The notes: generated by a model from the letters alone, not told the origin. A stretch of 64,000 nucleotides of DNA from Bradyrhizobium sp. S69 (GCF_009766005.1 NZ_LMUK01000041.1:323329-387328), one strand, 5' to 3'. Shown: positions 26,564-36,633, numbered from the stretch's first letter. Numbers and translations: made by a program.

Positions 26564-28543
26564 TCACAACGCCGTCGAGGCCTCGATCTTAAATTGCGCC
26601 AGTGCGACAAACGGGTCGGTTTGCAAAAGCTGCATCAGTTGCAGCGCCGGCACTTTGCCGAGCGGCGTCAGCTTGATGGTCAGCGTTTGCCCCGGGGTCT
26701 CGACAAAGCGGGCCAGCGCATCCACGGCAGCCGCGGCATCGGGATTGGCTGCCGCTGCTTTTTCGCCGCCGGCCCTGATGCTGTCGACAAGGCTGCTTCG
26801 GGCGGCGTCGCGGCTGACGTTCTGCGCGCGGGCATATTGTGCGACCGCAATGTCGCCGCCGCCCAGGTCGCGCAAGGTGAGTTCCAGCGTACCAGCCTCG
26901 ATCTGCGCCGCCATCGCCGCCGCCTGTGTCGTACTGATCGAGAAGACGCCGCGTGGCACCTTGGCCAGCGAAACCCGCGCCGTTGCCTTGAGGAGACCGC
27001 CGAGTTCAAGCGACACGGGCTCCAGAACGAATGCGCCGGAGGTTTCCGTCCAGGCCGCGCCGAAATCGAGATCGATCGCCGTACTGTCCAGGCCGGCCGC
27101 GACGAGCATCTTTTGGCCGAGGTCGCTGGTGTCGAGCGGAGCGGTCATCTTCGCCGACAGCCGTACCTTGCTCGGGATCGGTCCGACAAACTGACCCCAA
27201 TTCAGGTTGATGGCGTCGATGTTGATCGGCTTTTTGGTGTTCTTGTAGGGCGCGGTGAAGTCCTTGAGTTCGACGCCTTCGATCAACGGCAACAGCGCCA
27301 ACGCCTGGTTGGGCGAAGGCTTTTGCGCGACGAACTGCGCCGACACGCGCATGAGGCCGGAGATGTCGAGGGATTTCAGCGCGAAGCGTTCGAGCTTGAC
27401 GGGGCCGTTCGGCGCACGGGCATCCAGGCCTTCGAATGCAAGTTCGCCGATCTTGCCGCCTTCGAAGTTGAACCGCATCGTCGACAGCTTGATTGGACCC
27501 TGCGGCGTCTCCAGCGAGAGGCCCCGCATCTCGGCATTTCCGAAGCGGACGCCCTCATAAAGCCCGGCCACCGTCTCGATCTTCTCGCGTGCTTGTTCCG
27601 GCGTCGGCCGGGCGGCTCCGGCCGGCGGCATCATGGCCAGCAGCGGCGGCAGTTGGATCCGCGAGGGTTTGATTCCCACGTCATCGATGGTCATGCCATC
27701 GATCCGCATATTCATGCCTTGCCCAGATGTGAGGATAAAGGGGCCGGCCGAAATCTGCCGGTAAGCGCGGTGGTACTGGTCGTCGTTGGCCTTCCGCGGA
27801 TCGAATATGGCGGCCAGCGCACCGACATCGATGTCGTCCGTGACCAGATTTGCGAGATTGCCGGTGAATTTCTCGGTCTTGCCGGCCTGTTGCAGGTTGA
27901 CCGTGAAAACGGCGCCGTCAGCCTTCATGCTGGCGATCTTGCCGTCCCTGATGCCGTTCATCGCAAGGCCCGAATAGGCGACCTCGCCATCGCCCGGCGT
28001 CGCAGCGGCGAACTGCATGGTTGCGGCAATGCTGGGCGCCGTGATCGACGCCGCCGTGACGTCTGCGAATTGCTCGAGTCCGAACCGATAGACATCGATG
28101 ACGGACGACGAAGCCGGCAGCCGTTGCAGGCGGGCCGGGCCGGAATAGTATTTCACGGTGATCCGCGGCACCTGGTAGCTGAGGCTCGGGCCGGCCGAGG
28201 CGGCCGTCGCCACGCGGATCTCGACGCCCGTTACCTCGATGCTCTCGGCGGAGAATCGCGTTGCGTCCGGCTGACCGACGTCCGAGGCCGTGAGATTGGC
28301 GATCTTGATGCTGACCGGAGGTTGTGCGGTCGATTCGCCGGCGATGTCCGCGATCGTGACGGTGCGGTTCTTCAGGTCGAACGACACCGGGCCGTGGCTC
28401 GCCTTGGCGCCCGTCGCACGGATCTGCTCGAACGCAGCGTCGATCTCGCTGGCGATCCGGTGCTGTGTGTAGAACTGGAAGCCAAAGAAGCCGGCCGCCG
28501 CAACCACGATCGCGGCGATCAAACCCGTCAGGGCCTTTATCAT
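26564..28543 (-). CDS. Large membrane-anchored protein, unknown function
   Basis: The ATG at 28543 opens with MIKALTGLIAAIVVAAAGFF, an N-terminal membrane anchor, giving 659 aa. The rest appears extracytoplasmic and beta-rich: repeated short strands such as GPVSFDLKNRTVTIADIAGE and IEVTGVEIRVATA, with no cysteines of note and no catalytic motif. The architecture recalls AsmA/DUF945-like periplasmic proteins, but I cannot assign a family. Convergent with aspS, one base apart. Conserved hypothetical in Bradyrhizobium-type genomes as far as I recall. Confidence 0.75.
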   Translation of the reverse strand: MIKALTGLIAAIVVAAAGFFGFQFYTQHRIASEIDAAFEQIRATGAKASHGPVSFDLKNRTVTIADIAGESTAQPPVSIKIANLTASDVGQPDATRFSAESIEVTGVEIRVATAASAGPSLSYQVPRITVKYYSGPARLQRLPASSSVIDVYRFGLEQFADVTAASITAPSIAATMQFAAATPGDGEVAYSGLAMNGIRDGKIASMKADGAVFTVNLQQAGKTEKFTGNLANLVTDDIDVGALAAIFDPRKANDDQYHRAYRQISAGPFILTSGQGMNMRIDGMTIDDVGIKPSRIQLPPLLAMMPPAGAARPTPEQAREKIETVAGLYEGVRFGNAEMRGLSLETPQGPIKLSTMRFNFEGGKIGELAFEGLDARAPNGPVKLERFALKSLDISGLMRVSAQFVAQKPSPNQALALLPLIEGVELKDFTAPYKNTKKPINIDAINLNWGQFVGPIPSKVRLSAKMTAPLDTSDLGQKMLVAAGLDSTAIDLDFGAAWTETSGAFVLEPVSLELGGLLKATARVSLAKVPRGVFSISTTQAAAMAAQIEAGTLELTLRDLGGGDIAVAQYARAQNVSRDAARSSLVDSIRAGGEKAAAANPDAAAAVDALARFVETPGQTLTIKLTPLGKVPALQLMQLLQTDPFVALAQFKIEASTAL

Positions 28544-28790
28544 TCGGTCTGCTCCGGTTGCGGATTGTGCAGGGGAGAAATTGCCATATTGTCCGATCGG
28601 AACGGACGTGCGGCGGTCAAGGTAACGGCTTCGATGATTTATTCCAATGAGCCCCTGTTGATGGCGGCGCAGTCCGGTGTTGCATCCAAGCGGTTGCACG
28701 TGCTTCACATCCGGCCCAATCTGCAGCAAATCCGGCCCTTCTGGACACGCCAAAGAAACAAAATCCGGGATTGGAAACGCGGGAGTACGC

Positions 28791-31100
28791 ATGTCGTCTA
28801 GTTCTGAAGAGCTTCGTTCCGCGGCACTGGCGTACCATCGGCTGCCGCGGCCAGGTAAACTTGAGATCCAGGCCACCAAGCCGCTCGTCAACCAGCGCGA
28901 CCTTGCGCTGGCCTACACGCCGGGCGTCGCCTGTGCCTGTACAGAAATCGCCAACAACCCGGCAGAGGCGGCGACGCTGACCGCCCGCGCCAATCTGGTC
29001 GCTGTGGTCTCCAACGGCACCGCGGTGCTCGGCCTTGGCAATATCGGCCCGCTGGCGTCCAAGCCGGTGATGGAGGGCAAGGCCGTCCTGTTCAAGAAAT
29101 TCGCCGGCATCGACGTCTTCGACATCGAAATCGCCGCCGACACCATCGAACGGGTGGTGGAGACCGTGGCGGCGCTGGAGCCGACCTTCGGCGGCATCAA
29201 CCTCGAGGACATCAAGGGGCCGGAATGCTTCGAGATCGAGGCGCAGCTCAAGGCGCGGATGAAGATTCCGGTCTTCCATGACGACCAGCACGGCACCGCG
29301 ATCATCGTCGGCGCTGCCATCACCAACGCGCTGCTGTTGAACGGCAAGAAGCTCGCCGATTGCAAGATCGTTTGCTCGGGAGCGGGTGCTGCGGCGATCG
29401 CCTGCCTCAATCTCTTGGTGTCGCTGGGGGCGCAACGCAAGAACATCTGGGTCTGCGATATCGATGGCGTGGTGCACGAAGGGCGCAACACGCTGATGGA
29501 CCGCTGGAAGGCGGTGTATGCGCAGAAGACCGACAAGCGTGTGCTGGCCGAGGTGATCGGCGGCGCCGATATTTTCCTGGGGGTGTCGGCACCTAATGTG
29601 CTGAAGCCCGACATGGTCAAGCAGATGGCGGACAAGCCGCTGGTGATGGCGCTGGCCAATCCGGACCCCGAAATCATGCCGGATGAAGCCCGCAAAGCCC
29701 GCCCGGACGCGATGATCTGTACCGGGCGTTCGGACTTCCCGAACCAGGTCAACAACGTGCTGTGCTTTCCGTTCATCTTCCGTGGCGCGCTCGACTGCGG
29801 CGCCACCGCGATCAACGAGGAAATGAAGCACGCGGCGGTCGAGGCGATCGCGCAATTGGCGCGCGATCCGCCATCGGACGCGATTGCCCCCGGCTTCGAC
29901 AGCGGGGAAACCCAGGGCTTTGGCCCGGGCTCGCTGATCCCAAGCCCGTTCGATCCGCGGCTGATCCTGCGCATCGCGCCGGCGGTCGCCAAGGCGGCGA
30001 TGAAGTCGGGCGTCGCATCGCGTCCGATCGCGAATTTCGAGGACTACGCCGCGCAGCTCGAACGCTTCGCGTTCCGCTCCGGCTTGGTCATGAAGCCGGT
30101 GTTTGCCAAGGCCAAGACCCAGCCGGTTCGCGTGATCTATGCCGAAGGCGAGGACGAACGCGTCCTGCACGCGACGCAGGTGGTGCTCGAGGAAAAGCTG
30201 GCGCGGCCGATCCTGGTCGGGCGTCCCTCGGTGGTCGAGGCGCGCATCAAGCGCTACGGCCTTTCGATCAAGGCCGGAGAGGATTTCGACCTGATCAACC
30301 CCGAGGACGATCCGCGCTATCGATCCTACGTGCAATCCTATATCGACGTCGCCGGCCGGCACGGCGTAACCCCGGACGCCGCGCGTACGGTGGTGCGCAC
30401 CAACGCGACCGTGATCGCAGCGCTGGCGGTGCACCGCGGCGAAGCCGATGCCATGATCTGCGGCGTCGAAGGCCGCTATATGAGCCATCTTCGCCACGTC
30501 CGCGAGATCATCGGCTTCCTGCCGGGGGTCACCGATTTCGCCGCGCTGTCGCTGATGATCACCAGCAAGGGCGCTTATTTCATCGCCGATACCCAGGTGC
30601 GGCCGAATCCGAGCGCCGAGGAGCTCGCGGAGGTGGCCGCATTGGCCGCGATGCACGTCCAGCGCTTCAATATCAAGCCCAAGATCGCCTTCGTGTCACA
30701 TTCCGATTTTGGCAGTTATGATACGGAATCGTCCCGGAAGATGCGCCGCGCCACCGCGTTGTTGAAACAGAACCATCCGGAGATCGAGGCGGACGGTGAA
30801 ATGCAGGGCGACACCGCGCTTTCCGAGGCGGCGCGGGCGCTGATCCTGCCGCATTCGAAGCTGGAGGGCGTTGCCAACATCCTGATCATGCCGAACCTCG
30901 ACACCGCCAACGTCGCCTATCAGATGATCAAGTCGCTGGCCGATGCGCTCCCGGTCGGACCGATCCTGGTCGGGCCCTCGCGTCCGGCGCATATCCTGAC
31001 CCCGTCGGTGACCGCGCGCGGCGTTCTCAACATGACCGCGGTGGCGGCGGTCGAAGCCCAGGAGCGTGCCGGCCGTGCGCAGCCCACGCTGTTTGGGTGA
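28791..31100 (+). CDS. maeB: NADP-dependent malic enzyme with phosphotransacetylase-like C-terminus
   Basis: The ATG with GGGAG five bases upstream gives 769 aa. Residues 1 to about 430 form the malic enzyme: catalytic Tyr in LAYTPGVACA, Lys in GKAVLFKKFAGIDVF, the metal-binding VFHDDQHGTAIIVGAA and the dinucleotide fold IVCSGAGAAAIACLN. Residues about 440-769 are a phosphate-acetyltransferase-like domain (VIYAEGEDERVLHATQ; ADAMICGVEGRY), known to be regulatory rather than catalytic in rhizobial and enteric malic enzymes. Malate is decarboxylated to pyruvate. In root-nodule bacteria such enzymes feed acetyl-CoA during growth on dicarboxylates. NAD versus NADP preference cannot be read from the sequence by eye. 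Confidence 0.93.
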   Translation: MSSSSEELRSAALAYHRLPRPGKLEIQATKPLVNQRDLALAYTPGVACACTEIANNPAEAATLTARANLVAVVSNGTAVLGLGNIGPLASKPVMEGKAVLFKKFAGIDVFDIEIAADTIERVVETVAALEPTFGGINLEDIKGPECFEIEAQLKARMKIPVFHDDQHGTAIIVGAAITNALLLNGKKLADCKIVCSGAGAAAIACLNLLVSLGAQRKNIWVCDIDGVVHEGRNTLMDRWKAVYAQKTDKRVLAEVIGGADIFLGVSAPNVLKPDMVKQMADKPLVMALANPDPEIMPDEARKARPDAMICTGRSDFPNQVNNVLCFPFIFRGALDCGATAINEEMKHAAVEAIAQLARDPPSDAIAPGFDSGETQGFGPGSLIPSPFDPRLILRIAPAVAKAAMKSGVASRPIANFEDYAAQLERFAFRSGLVMKPVFAKAKTQPVRVIYAEGEDERVLHATQVVLEEKLARPILVGRPSVVEARIKRYGLSIKAGEDFDLINPEDDPRYRSYVQSYIDVAGRHGVTPDAARTVVRTNATVIAALAVHRGEADAMICGVEGRYMSHLRHVREIIGFLPGVTDFAALSLMITSKGAYFIADTQVRPNPSAEELAEVAALAAMHVQRFNIKPKIAFVSHSDFGSYDTESSRKMRRATALLKQNHPEIEADGEMQGDTALSEAARALILPHSKLEGVANILIMPNLDTANVAYQMIKSLADALPVGPILVGPSRPAHILTPSVTARGVLNMTAVAAVEAQERAGRAQPTLFG

Positions 31101-31216
31101 GAGGGCCAATCATCCGGGAGGGACGTGCTGAATCGATTTGAAAACCGGGGCGGAACGCCCATAATCGCTCCGCCGTATTACCTGATTTGAATTTGCCGCA
31201 GCCAATGAGGCCGACC

Positions 31217-31672
31217 ATGCCAGCCTTCGTTACCTTCGGAAGAGTGTTGTTCGCGGTGCTGTTTCTCTATTCGGGGGCGACCAAGCTGTTCGGTATCGCA
31301 GCCACCGCGGACTTCATCGCCGCCAAGGTTGCCATCCCGGCGCTGCTGGCGCCCTATACGGCCCAGCTTGAAACCATGACGGGGATGCCGACGCCGCAGC
31401 TTTTGGCGATCGTGGTGGGCGTCTTCGAGATCGTCAGCGGATTGATGATTGCGCTGAATTTCGGCGCGAGATTCTTTGCCATTCTGCTGATTTTCTTCGT
31501 TGCCGCGGCAACCTTCTATTTCCACGATTTCTGGAATCAGTCGTCGCCGGAAAACGCCAAATCGCTGATGGATGCGCTGAAAAACCTGTCGATCATCGGC
31601 GCGCTGTTCATCATCGCGGGCTATGGCCGGTCGGCGCGATCGGCGATCGTACCCGCTTACGGGGATGTCTAA
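31217..31672 (+). CDS. DoxX family membrane protein
   Basis: The ATG preceded by ATGAGGCCGACC gives 151 aa. Four membrane helices are visible, beginning VTFGRVLFAVLFLYSGATKL, the DoxX/SURF4-type first helix with the Gly-x-x-Lys end. Members are linked to redox balance or to terminal oxidases, but none is close. It overlaps the stop of the convergent reductase-like gene by four bases. Confidence 0.8.
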   Translation: MPAFVTFGRVLFAVLFLYSGATKLFGIAATADFIAAKVAIPALLAPYTAQLETMTGMPTPQLLAIVVGVFEIVSGLMIALNFGARFFAILLIFFVAAATFYFHDFWNQSSPENAKSLMDALKNLSIIGALFIIAGYGRSARSAIVPAYGDV

Positions 31673-32235
31673 TTCGTCAATGCCTGACGCTGCCAGGGCG
31701 TGACGCTGACATCATTGGCCGCATCGAGGATCCGGGCGTCACCGGCTTTGAGGCCGTGTGCCGCGAGAATTTGCTGTGGCGACTGCGCGGGCACGCCGGG
31801 AAAGCATGGCTCGCCGCCGGGCAGCCGTACCTGCGGTGCCAGCGATAGCCAGAACGTGTCGTAGCGGTCCATGAACATGCCGAACACATACGGGCCGCCG
31901 ATGATCGCAATGGTGCCGGAGCGGACGCCAGCGTGCTCGCAGGCCGCTTCGAACGAAGCGCCGGCGGGATTCCACAGCGTGGCCTTGGGATTGGAAGGAT
32001 CGGGCGCGACCGCGCCGATGCCGCGGGTCAGAACGATCCGCTTGCGCTTCGGAGAGTTGGGCTGGTCCTCGAAGGAATTCCGTCCGTGCACGATCAGGTC
32101 GGCACGGTCGAGGGCGGCGGTGAAGAATTGCTTGTCGCCCTCGAATTTCAACCCAACGGGCATCAAGCGGTCGGCGTTCGCCAGCATGCCGTCCGCCGAC
32201 ACGATGACATAGCCCTCGATGTGCAGCGCAGCCAT
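31669..32235 (-). CDS. Dihydrofolate reductase-like (RibD C-terminal type) protein
   Basis: The 188-aa protein opens with IEGYVIVSADGMLAN, like the substrate/NADPH strand of DHFR and RibD reductase domains. DLIVHGRNSFED and the NADPH-loop SGTIAIIGGPYVFGMFM complete the fold. It is longer than a typical DHFR, and no folate or riboflavin genes adjoin, so the substrate is unknown. The call is by fold signature only. Confidence 0.75.
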   Translation of the reverse strand: MAALHIEGYVIVSADGMLANADRLMPVGLKFEGDKQFFTAALDRADLIVHGRNSFEDQPNSPKRKRIVLTRGIGAVAPDPSNPKATLWNPAGASFEAACEHAGVRSGTIAIIGGPYVFGMFMDRYDTFWLSLAPQVRLPGGEPCFPGVPAQSPQQILAAHGLKAGDARILDAANDVSVTPWQRQALTN

Positions 32236-32259
32236 GGCGTTATCGCGCGCGGCCCGACA

Positions 32260-33246
32260 CTATTCGGAAATCGTCTGCACGACGCTGGAAACCGGACGGT
32301 CGCTGACGGTCGGGAGCTTGGCGTCCTTCAGGAGTTCTTCGTCGTATTGCGGCAGCGTCTGCACCGGAGCCTTCGCGATCATCTTGACGACCTTGTAGCC
32401 GCCGGCCTTCAGCCTGCGCAGCAGCGTGGGCAGCGCTTCGGCGGTGTGCTTGTGGAAATCGTGCATCAGAATGATGCCTTTGCCCTGCTTGTCGAGCTTC
32501 TTCATGGTGACGTCGATCACCTGCTGGGCATTGCGGGCCTTGAAATCGAAAGAGTCGAGGTCGCAGGAGAAGATCGCGATATTGCGGGTGCCGAGATAGG
32601 TCACCATCTCAGGCGGGTGCTGCAGCGCCGGAAAACGGAAGAAAGGCGCCGGCGAAACCCCGCCCAGCGCCCACTTCACCGCGCTGAAGCCCTTCTCGAT
32701 CTCTTCCTTTTTCTGATCGTCGGTCAGCTTCTTGTTGGTCAATGTCGCGTGCGACCAGGTGTGCGATCCGATGGTGTGGCCGGCTGCAAGAACCTGCTTG
32801 AGGATTTCCGGATAATAGGTCGCATGCTTGCCGATCGAGAAGAAAATGCCCGTGGTGCATTCGTCCGCCAGCGTCTTCAGCACCGACGGCGTGTTGACCA
32901 GCCACGGGCCGTCGTCGAACGTCAGCACCACTTCATGATCGCGCAGGAAGTCGAGCTGCTTGAAGTGCTCGAAACCGAATCCGGGTCCGCCCGTGGTGTC
33001 GATTTCGACGGTGCGCGCGATACCGAGCGCATCGGGATTGGCACAGGCGGCTTTGACGGGCGCTGGCGCCGTCGCGGGGGCAGGGGCCGCCGCCGCGGCG
33101 GCAGTGGGGGCTGGCGCAGGAGCCGCCTGCGGGGCTGCCGCCTGGGCCGCCGGCGCGGGTTTCGGGGCTGCGGTCTGCGACCATGCGTCACCGGACACGC
33201 ACAGCGAAACCGCGCTGGCAAAAAACAAACCTGCCGCAAAACGCAT
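32260..33246 (-). CDS. Secreted polysaccharide deacetylase
   Basis: The ATG following AAGGGACATCAG gives 328 aa with a signal peptide (MRFAAGLFFASAVSLCVS). An Ala/Pro-rich linker (about 25-70) leads to the NodB-homology domain. Metal ligands are visible: VLTFDDGPW (motif 1), SHTWSHATL (motif 2) and PFFRFPALQ (motif 3), and the closing ILMHDFHKHT (motif 5). Such enzymes deacetylate chitooligosaccharide, peptidoglycan or exopolysaccharide. No nod genes are nearby, and the export signal points to a cell-wall or surface glycan. Confidence 0.9.
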   Translation of the reverse strand: MRFAAGLFFASAVSLCVSGDAWSQTAAPKPAPAAQAAAPQAAPAPAPTAAAAAAPAPATAPAPVKAACANPDALGIARTVEIDTTGGPGFGFEHFKQLDFLRDHEVVLTFDDGPWLVNTPSVLKTLADECTTGIFFSIGKHATYYPEILKQVLAAGHTIGSHTWSHATLTNKKLTDDQKKEEIEKGFSAVKWALGGVSPAPFFRFPALQHPPEMVTYLGTRNIAIFSCDLDSFDFKARNAQQVIDVTMKKLDKQGKGIILMHDFHKHTAEALPTLLRRLKAGGYKVVKMIAKAPVQTLPQYDEELLKDAKLPTVSDRPVSSVVQTISE

Positions 33247-33489
33247 CTGATGTCCCTTACGCTGATCCCACGTTCGGCCGTGACCTTGAGGTCGCGCCGT
33301 GCCGTTCCTGCCCCTGATCACAATAGCTTAGTTGGAGCCCCGCCGCCACGGCAACGGCTTTCTCGCCCGACGCGGCCCCATCGCTGGAGCCGATTAATGT
33401 CGGCGCCTAGGCTGCTTCACACAGCCGATCATATATTTGTGAGACCAGCTACGAAAGTTCCTGCACGGAACACCCTTCGGCAGAATTCT

Positions 33490-35331
33490 CTAGCGCAGCG
33501 AAACGATGAAATCCGTTCCTTCGCCGGTTTCGCCCGCAGCGATACCTTGATCGGAAACGATGATCGAGCCGCCGGTCGAGAGCGCCTCGGTGATGCGCGC
33601 CATCGCGTCCGCGGGGATCGTCAGGCGATCCAGTGCTTCAGCCGGGCTGTCAGGCTCGGGCGCAGGCTTTGCGATCTCGGCGGCGCCCGCGATCTTGCGG
33701 CGGCGGGAAGCCCGCTCGTCGTCGTCGCGCCGCTCGGCGTTACGGCTCGACGGCAAGGTCACCACCGACCAGCGCAGGATGTTGGAGTCGCTCTTGTCGG
33801 CTTCGGCGGTGAAAATGTGGGTTCCGAGCGGCCGGTCGCTCGGCGCGATGGTCACGGGAACATCAAACAGCGGTGCGAAATTCTGCCGCACATAGAGTTT
33901 GGCATCCTTGCGGCTGATGAACACCGAGATCGGGCCGTTGCCCTTGGCGATCGCCAGCGTCGGAGCAGGTTTTGCGGCCTCTGCCTTGTCGGCGTCGGAC
34001 GGCCGGCCTTGATCCTTCTTCGCATCCGGAACCGGCTGCGCGTTGGTCGCTGCCGGAACGCTTGCGCTGGGTTTGTCGCCCGGTGCAACGATCGCCGCTT
34101 GCGCCCTGACGTCGTCGGCCTTGACGTCGCCCGCCTCGGCTTCGGATTTCGCAGTCTCAACCTTCGCGGATTCAGCCGGCGCGTCGGTCTTCACGACATC
34201 GAGGCTGGCTTGCGCGTCGTTAATAGGTTTGGCGTCGACCGGCTTGTCGGAGGAAGCCGCCGTCTCGCTGCTCTTGGATGCGAGAAGCTCGGCCACCGAT
34301 TTCACCGATTTCATTGCCGCATCGGCGGGTCGGTCGGACGCTGCGTTGTCGGCCATCGGCGATGCGGAGGGCGCGGCATCAGATACGGTGACCGCGAGTT
34401 GCGCTTGCGGCGAAGTGCCGGCATCCGCCGTATGGGTCTGCTCGCTCAACGGCTTCGGGGTGGATGCTTCATCCATGACTTTAGGTGCGCGGCTGTCATG
34501 GCCGACGGTCGATCGCAGGTCGAGGCTTGCGACCGACATCTCGGGCTTGCTGACCGGATCGGCCGCTGCGGCCTTGTCGGCCTTCGCCGTAGCGTCAGCC
34601 TTGATCACGTCAGCCTTGGGGATATCCATCGCAACCGGTTGCGGCGCGACCTTCTGGGTGACGAGCAGCGGGTGCGAAAAGCTGCCCGGCGTCAACTCGC
34701 CGGGTGTCACCACCACGCGCGCGCCCATCCGGGTCCAGCCGTACATCTTCACGGCGAACGCCATCGGCATCCGGATACAGCCATGCGACGCTGGATAGCC
34801 CGGAAGCACGCCAGCGTGCATCGCGATACCTGACCAGGTGATCCGCTGCATGAACGGCATCGGGGCACCGCTATAAATATTGGAGCGATGCATCTTCTGC
34901 TTCTGGATGACGCTAAAGGCGCCCATCGGCGTCGAATGGCCCGCCATGCCGGTCGAAATCGGCGTTTCCGCGTAGAAGCCGTTGGCGTCGTACACTTTGA
35001 GACTTTGATGGCTGATCGAGATCGCGATGATCAGCGGGCCCTGCGGCTTGCTCGCTTCCTTGGCGGCCGCTTCGGCCGGCTTTGCCTGGCGGCGGTGCGG
35101 CCGTTGCGCGCGCGGCGGTGCCACCGGCGCCGGCCGCGAATATCCGCCATCGTCGTCCGACCAGAATACCGCGGCGTCGGCGTGTGTTGCGAGGCCGATA
35201 GTCCCGACCAGCGTCAAGGCGACGATCTGCCAAAGCCGGTTTGAGGAAATCGCTGAAATCTGATGTTTGGATACCGACGGTTCCAGCCGTCCGGTGGCAT
35301 TAGCAGCCTGCTGCCCGCCCGCGCGTTTCAT
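33490..35331 (-). CDS. L,D-transpeptidase (YkuD domain) with long disordered linker and second C-terminal domain
   Basis: The 613-aa exported protein has a late membrane/signal segment (about 33-53). The YkuD domain (about 100-215) carries LIIAISISHQSLKVYD and the catalytic motif HAGVLPGYPASHGCIRMP with the nucleophilic Cys. Residues about 235-460 are low-complexity Ala/Asp/Lys/Ser sequence, probably disordered. A second domain starting VFISRKDAKLYVRQNFAPLF (about 470) resembles the opening strands of another YkuD fold, but I see no HxxxSHGC motif in it. L,D-transpeptidases make 3-3 peptidoglycan cross-links or attach proteins to the wall. Confidence 0.88.
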   Translation of the reverse strand: MKRAGGQQAANATGRLEPSVSKHQISAISSNRLWQIVALTLVGTIGLATHADAAVFWSDDDGGYSRPAPVAPPRAQRPHRRQAKPAEAAAKEASKPQGPLIIAISISHQSLKVYDANGFYAETPISTGMAGHSTPMGAFSVIQKQKMHRSNIYSGAPMPFMQRITWSGIAMHAGVLPGYPASHGCIRMPMAFAVKMYGWTRMGARVVVTPGELTPGSFSHPLLVTQKVAPQPVAMDIPKADVIKADATAKADKAAAADPVSKPEMSVASLDLRSTVGHDSRAPKVMDEASTPKPLSEQTHTADAGTSPQAQLAVTVSDAAPSASPMADNAASDRPADAAMKSVKSVAELLASKSSETAASSDKPVDAKPINDAQASLDVVKTDAPAESAKVETAKSEAEAGDVKADDVRAQAAIVAPGDKPSASVPAATNAQPVPDAKKDQGRPSDADKAEAAKPAPTLAIAKGNGPISVFISRKDAKLYVRQNFAPLFDVPVTIAPSDRPLGTHIFTAEADKSDSNILRWSVVTLPSSRNAERRDDDERASRRRKIAGAAEIAKPAPEPDSPAEALDRLTIPADAMARITEALSTGGSIIVSDQGIAAGETGEGTDFIVSLR

Positions 35332-35568
35332 TCTTCGAATCCCGGTTCCGAGTATTGATATTTAGTGTTGCAGAGAGGGTACGGGTTCACCAGCGTAAGG
35401 CGTGCATTCCCGCCAATTTCGCGTCAAGCGTAGCAAAAAAGCCTCACATTCGGTTAAAGGCCGCTGGCTGCGGCAGCCGTGAAGCCTTATTCCCCGACAT
35501 CCCGGCATTACATAGGCGGAGGCCCCATTAATTGGGCCACCGATCAAATCTTACCGACGGAGATCACC

Positions 35569-36117
35569 ATGACACCCCGAGCCTCAAGCCGATATGACAC
35601 GCAATGGGGGCGCTGGATGTTGGCGGCGGTTGCGCTGGTGCTGGTGTCGGTCTCTTCGGCGGTCGCGGCTGACGAGCCGGATTTGATTTTCCGCCGCTCC
35701 ACCGTGTTCAAGCTGCTCAGTCCGAACGACAAGCTTGCTACTTATGGGGTCGATGATCCCGAGGTCGACGGCGTCGCCTGTCATTTCACGGTGCCCGAGA
35801 AGGGCGGCATCAAGGGTTGGCTGGGCCTCGCCGAGCAGGTCTCGGATATTTCGCTGGCCTGCAGTCAAATCGGTCCGATCCATTTCAAGGACAAGATGGA
35901 GCAGGGCGGCGATATGTTCCGCCAGCGCCGTTCGCTGTTCTTCAAGAAGATGCAAATCGTCCGCGGCTGCGACGCCAAACGGAACGTGCTGGTTTATATG
36001 GTCTATTCCGACAGACTGATCGACGGGTCGCCGAAGAATTCGACTTCCTCGGTTCCGGTCATGCCATGGGGACAGGGCAATGCCGCCGTCGAGAAATGCG
36101 GCGACTCCGTCCAGTGA
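35569..36117 (+). CDS. creA: CreA family exported protein
   Basis: The ATG seven bases after CGGAG gives 182 aa with a signal peptide ending SSAVAA. CreA features follow: LIFRRSTVFKLLSPNDKLAT, DDPEVDGVACHFT, GGIKGWLGLAEQVSDISLAC and QIGPI. The family is widespread and periplasmic, with no proven biochemical function. It opens a cluster of small secreted proteins. Confidence 0.9.
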   Translation: MTPRASSRYDTQWGRWMLAAVALVLVSVSSAVAADEPDLIFRRSTVFKLLSPNDKLATYGVDDPEVDGVACHFTVPEKGGIKGWLGLAEQVSDISLACSQIGPIHFKDKMEQGGDMFRQRRSLFFKKMQIVRGCDAKRNVLVYMVYSDRLIDGSPKNSTSSVPVMPWGQGNAAVEKCGDSVQ

Positions 36118-36633
36118 TCGGAAAGCTGGCCCTAACGCTCGGCCGTATCAGGACGTTTGAGCAGATCGGGCCGGTCTTTCGCTTCGCGGCAACCCACCAA
36201 ATGGAGCAGCTTTTGCGGGGCGCATTGGGTGCCCCAACCGCTGTCGCCGCTCTGCTGGGTCATCGCGCCACAGGCCCTCGGGCGTTCCGCTCGCGCGGGG
36301 CCGGGTTGATCGATCCGCAGTTCGGGTAAGCCGTTACTCCCGGACAAACGTCCAACGGTCGGCTGGCCGATCTTGCGGGTCGGGGTTTCAGTGCCAACGT
36401 CGATGTTGCCATTGCCCACGACCGATTTCCTCTGTTGGTGTTTGCGATAACGCGCAACCGCACAAGAAGGTTGCATGTCATTTTGGGGTCAGTCGGCCGC
36501 ACCGAATGTTCGGTTCACGGTCGCCGTGTCTGCCGACGGGATGTCTCCACCAGAGAAAGGTTAAAATTTCGAGGCCCGCCTCGAACCATCGGGGGGCGGC
36601 AGGCGTCTTATCTCCAGAGAGTGGAGACACCAG
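36118..36633. other. Gene-free stretch upstream of the micropeptides
   Basis: About 515 bp show no supported gene; short frames on the minus strand (about 36132-36476) have no recognisable feature. Near the right end, ttcgagg-cccg-cctcgaa (36568-36585) forms a small hairpin, and tctcca-gagag-tggaga (36611-36627) forms another that includes the ribosome site of the first micropeptide. Confidence 0.45.

Noticed and set aside
24601..26610. Minus-strand open frame continuing upstream of selO across aspS (over 1100 codons in all)
   Set aside because: It is antisense to aspS, with Arg/His-rich composition typical of high-GC shadow frames; SelO homology begins only at MTVHFPF.
26594..28801. Frame of 735 codons antisense to the 659-aa membrane protein
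   Set aside because: The sense strand has a good start, a membrane anchor and a plausible protein; the antisense is Arg/Gly-rich noise.
28617..30656. Open frame of 679 codons antisense to malic enzyme
   Set aside because: No domain recognised; composition is a mirror of the sense gene.
31933..34833. Very long plus-strand frame over the reductase, deacetylase and transpeptidase genes
   Set aside because: It covers three minus-strand genes with clear motifs and has shadow-type composition.
36132..36476. Possible minus-strand gene after creA
   Set aside because: Poor composition, no start signal and no family resemblance.
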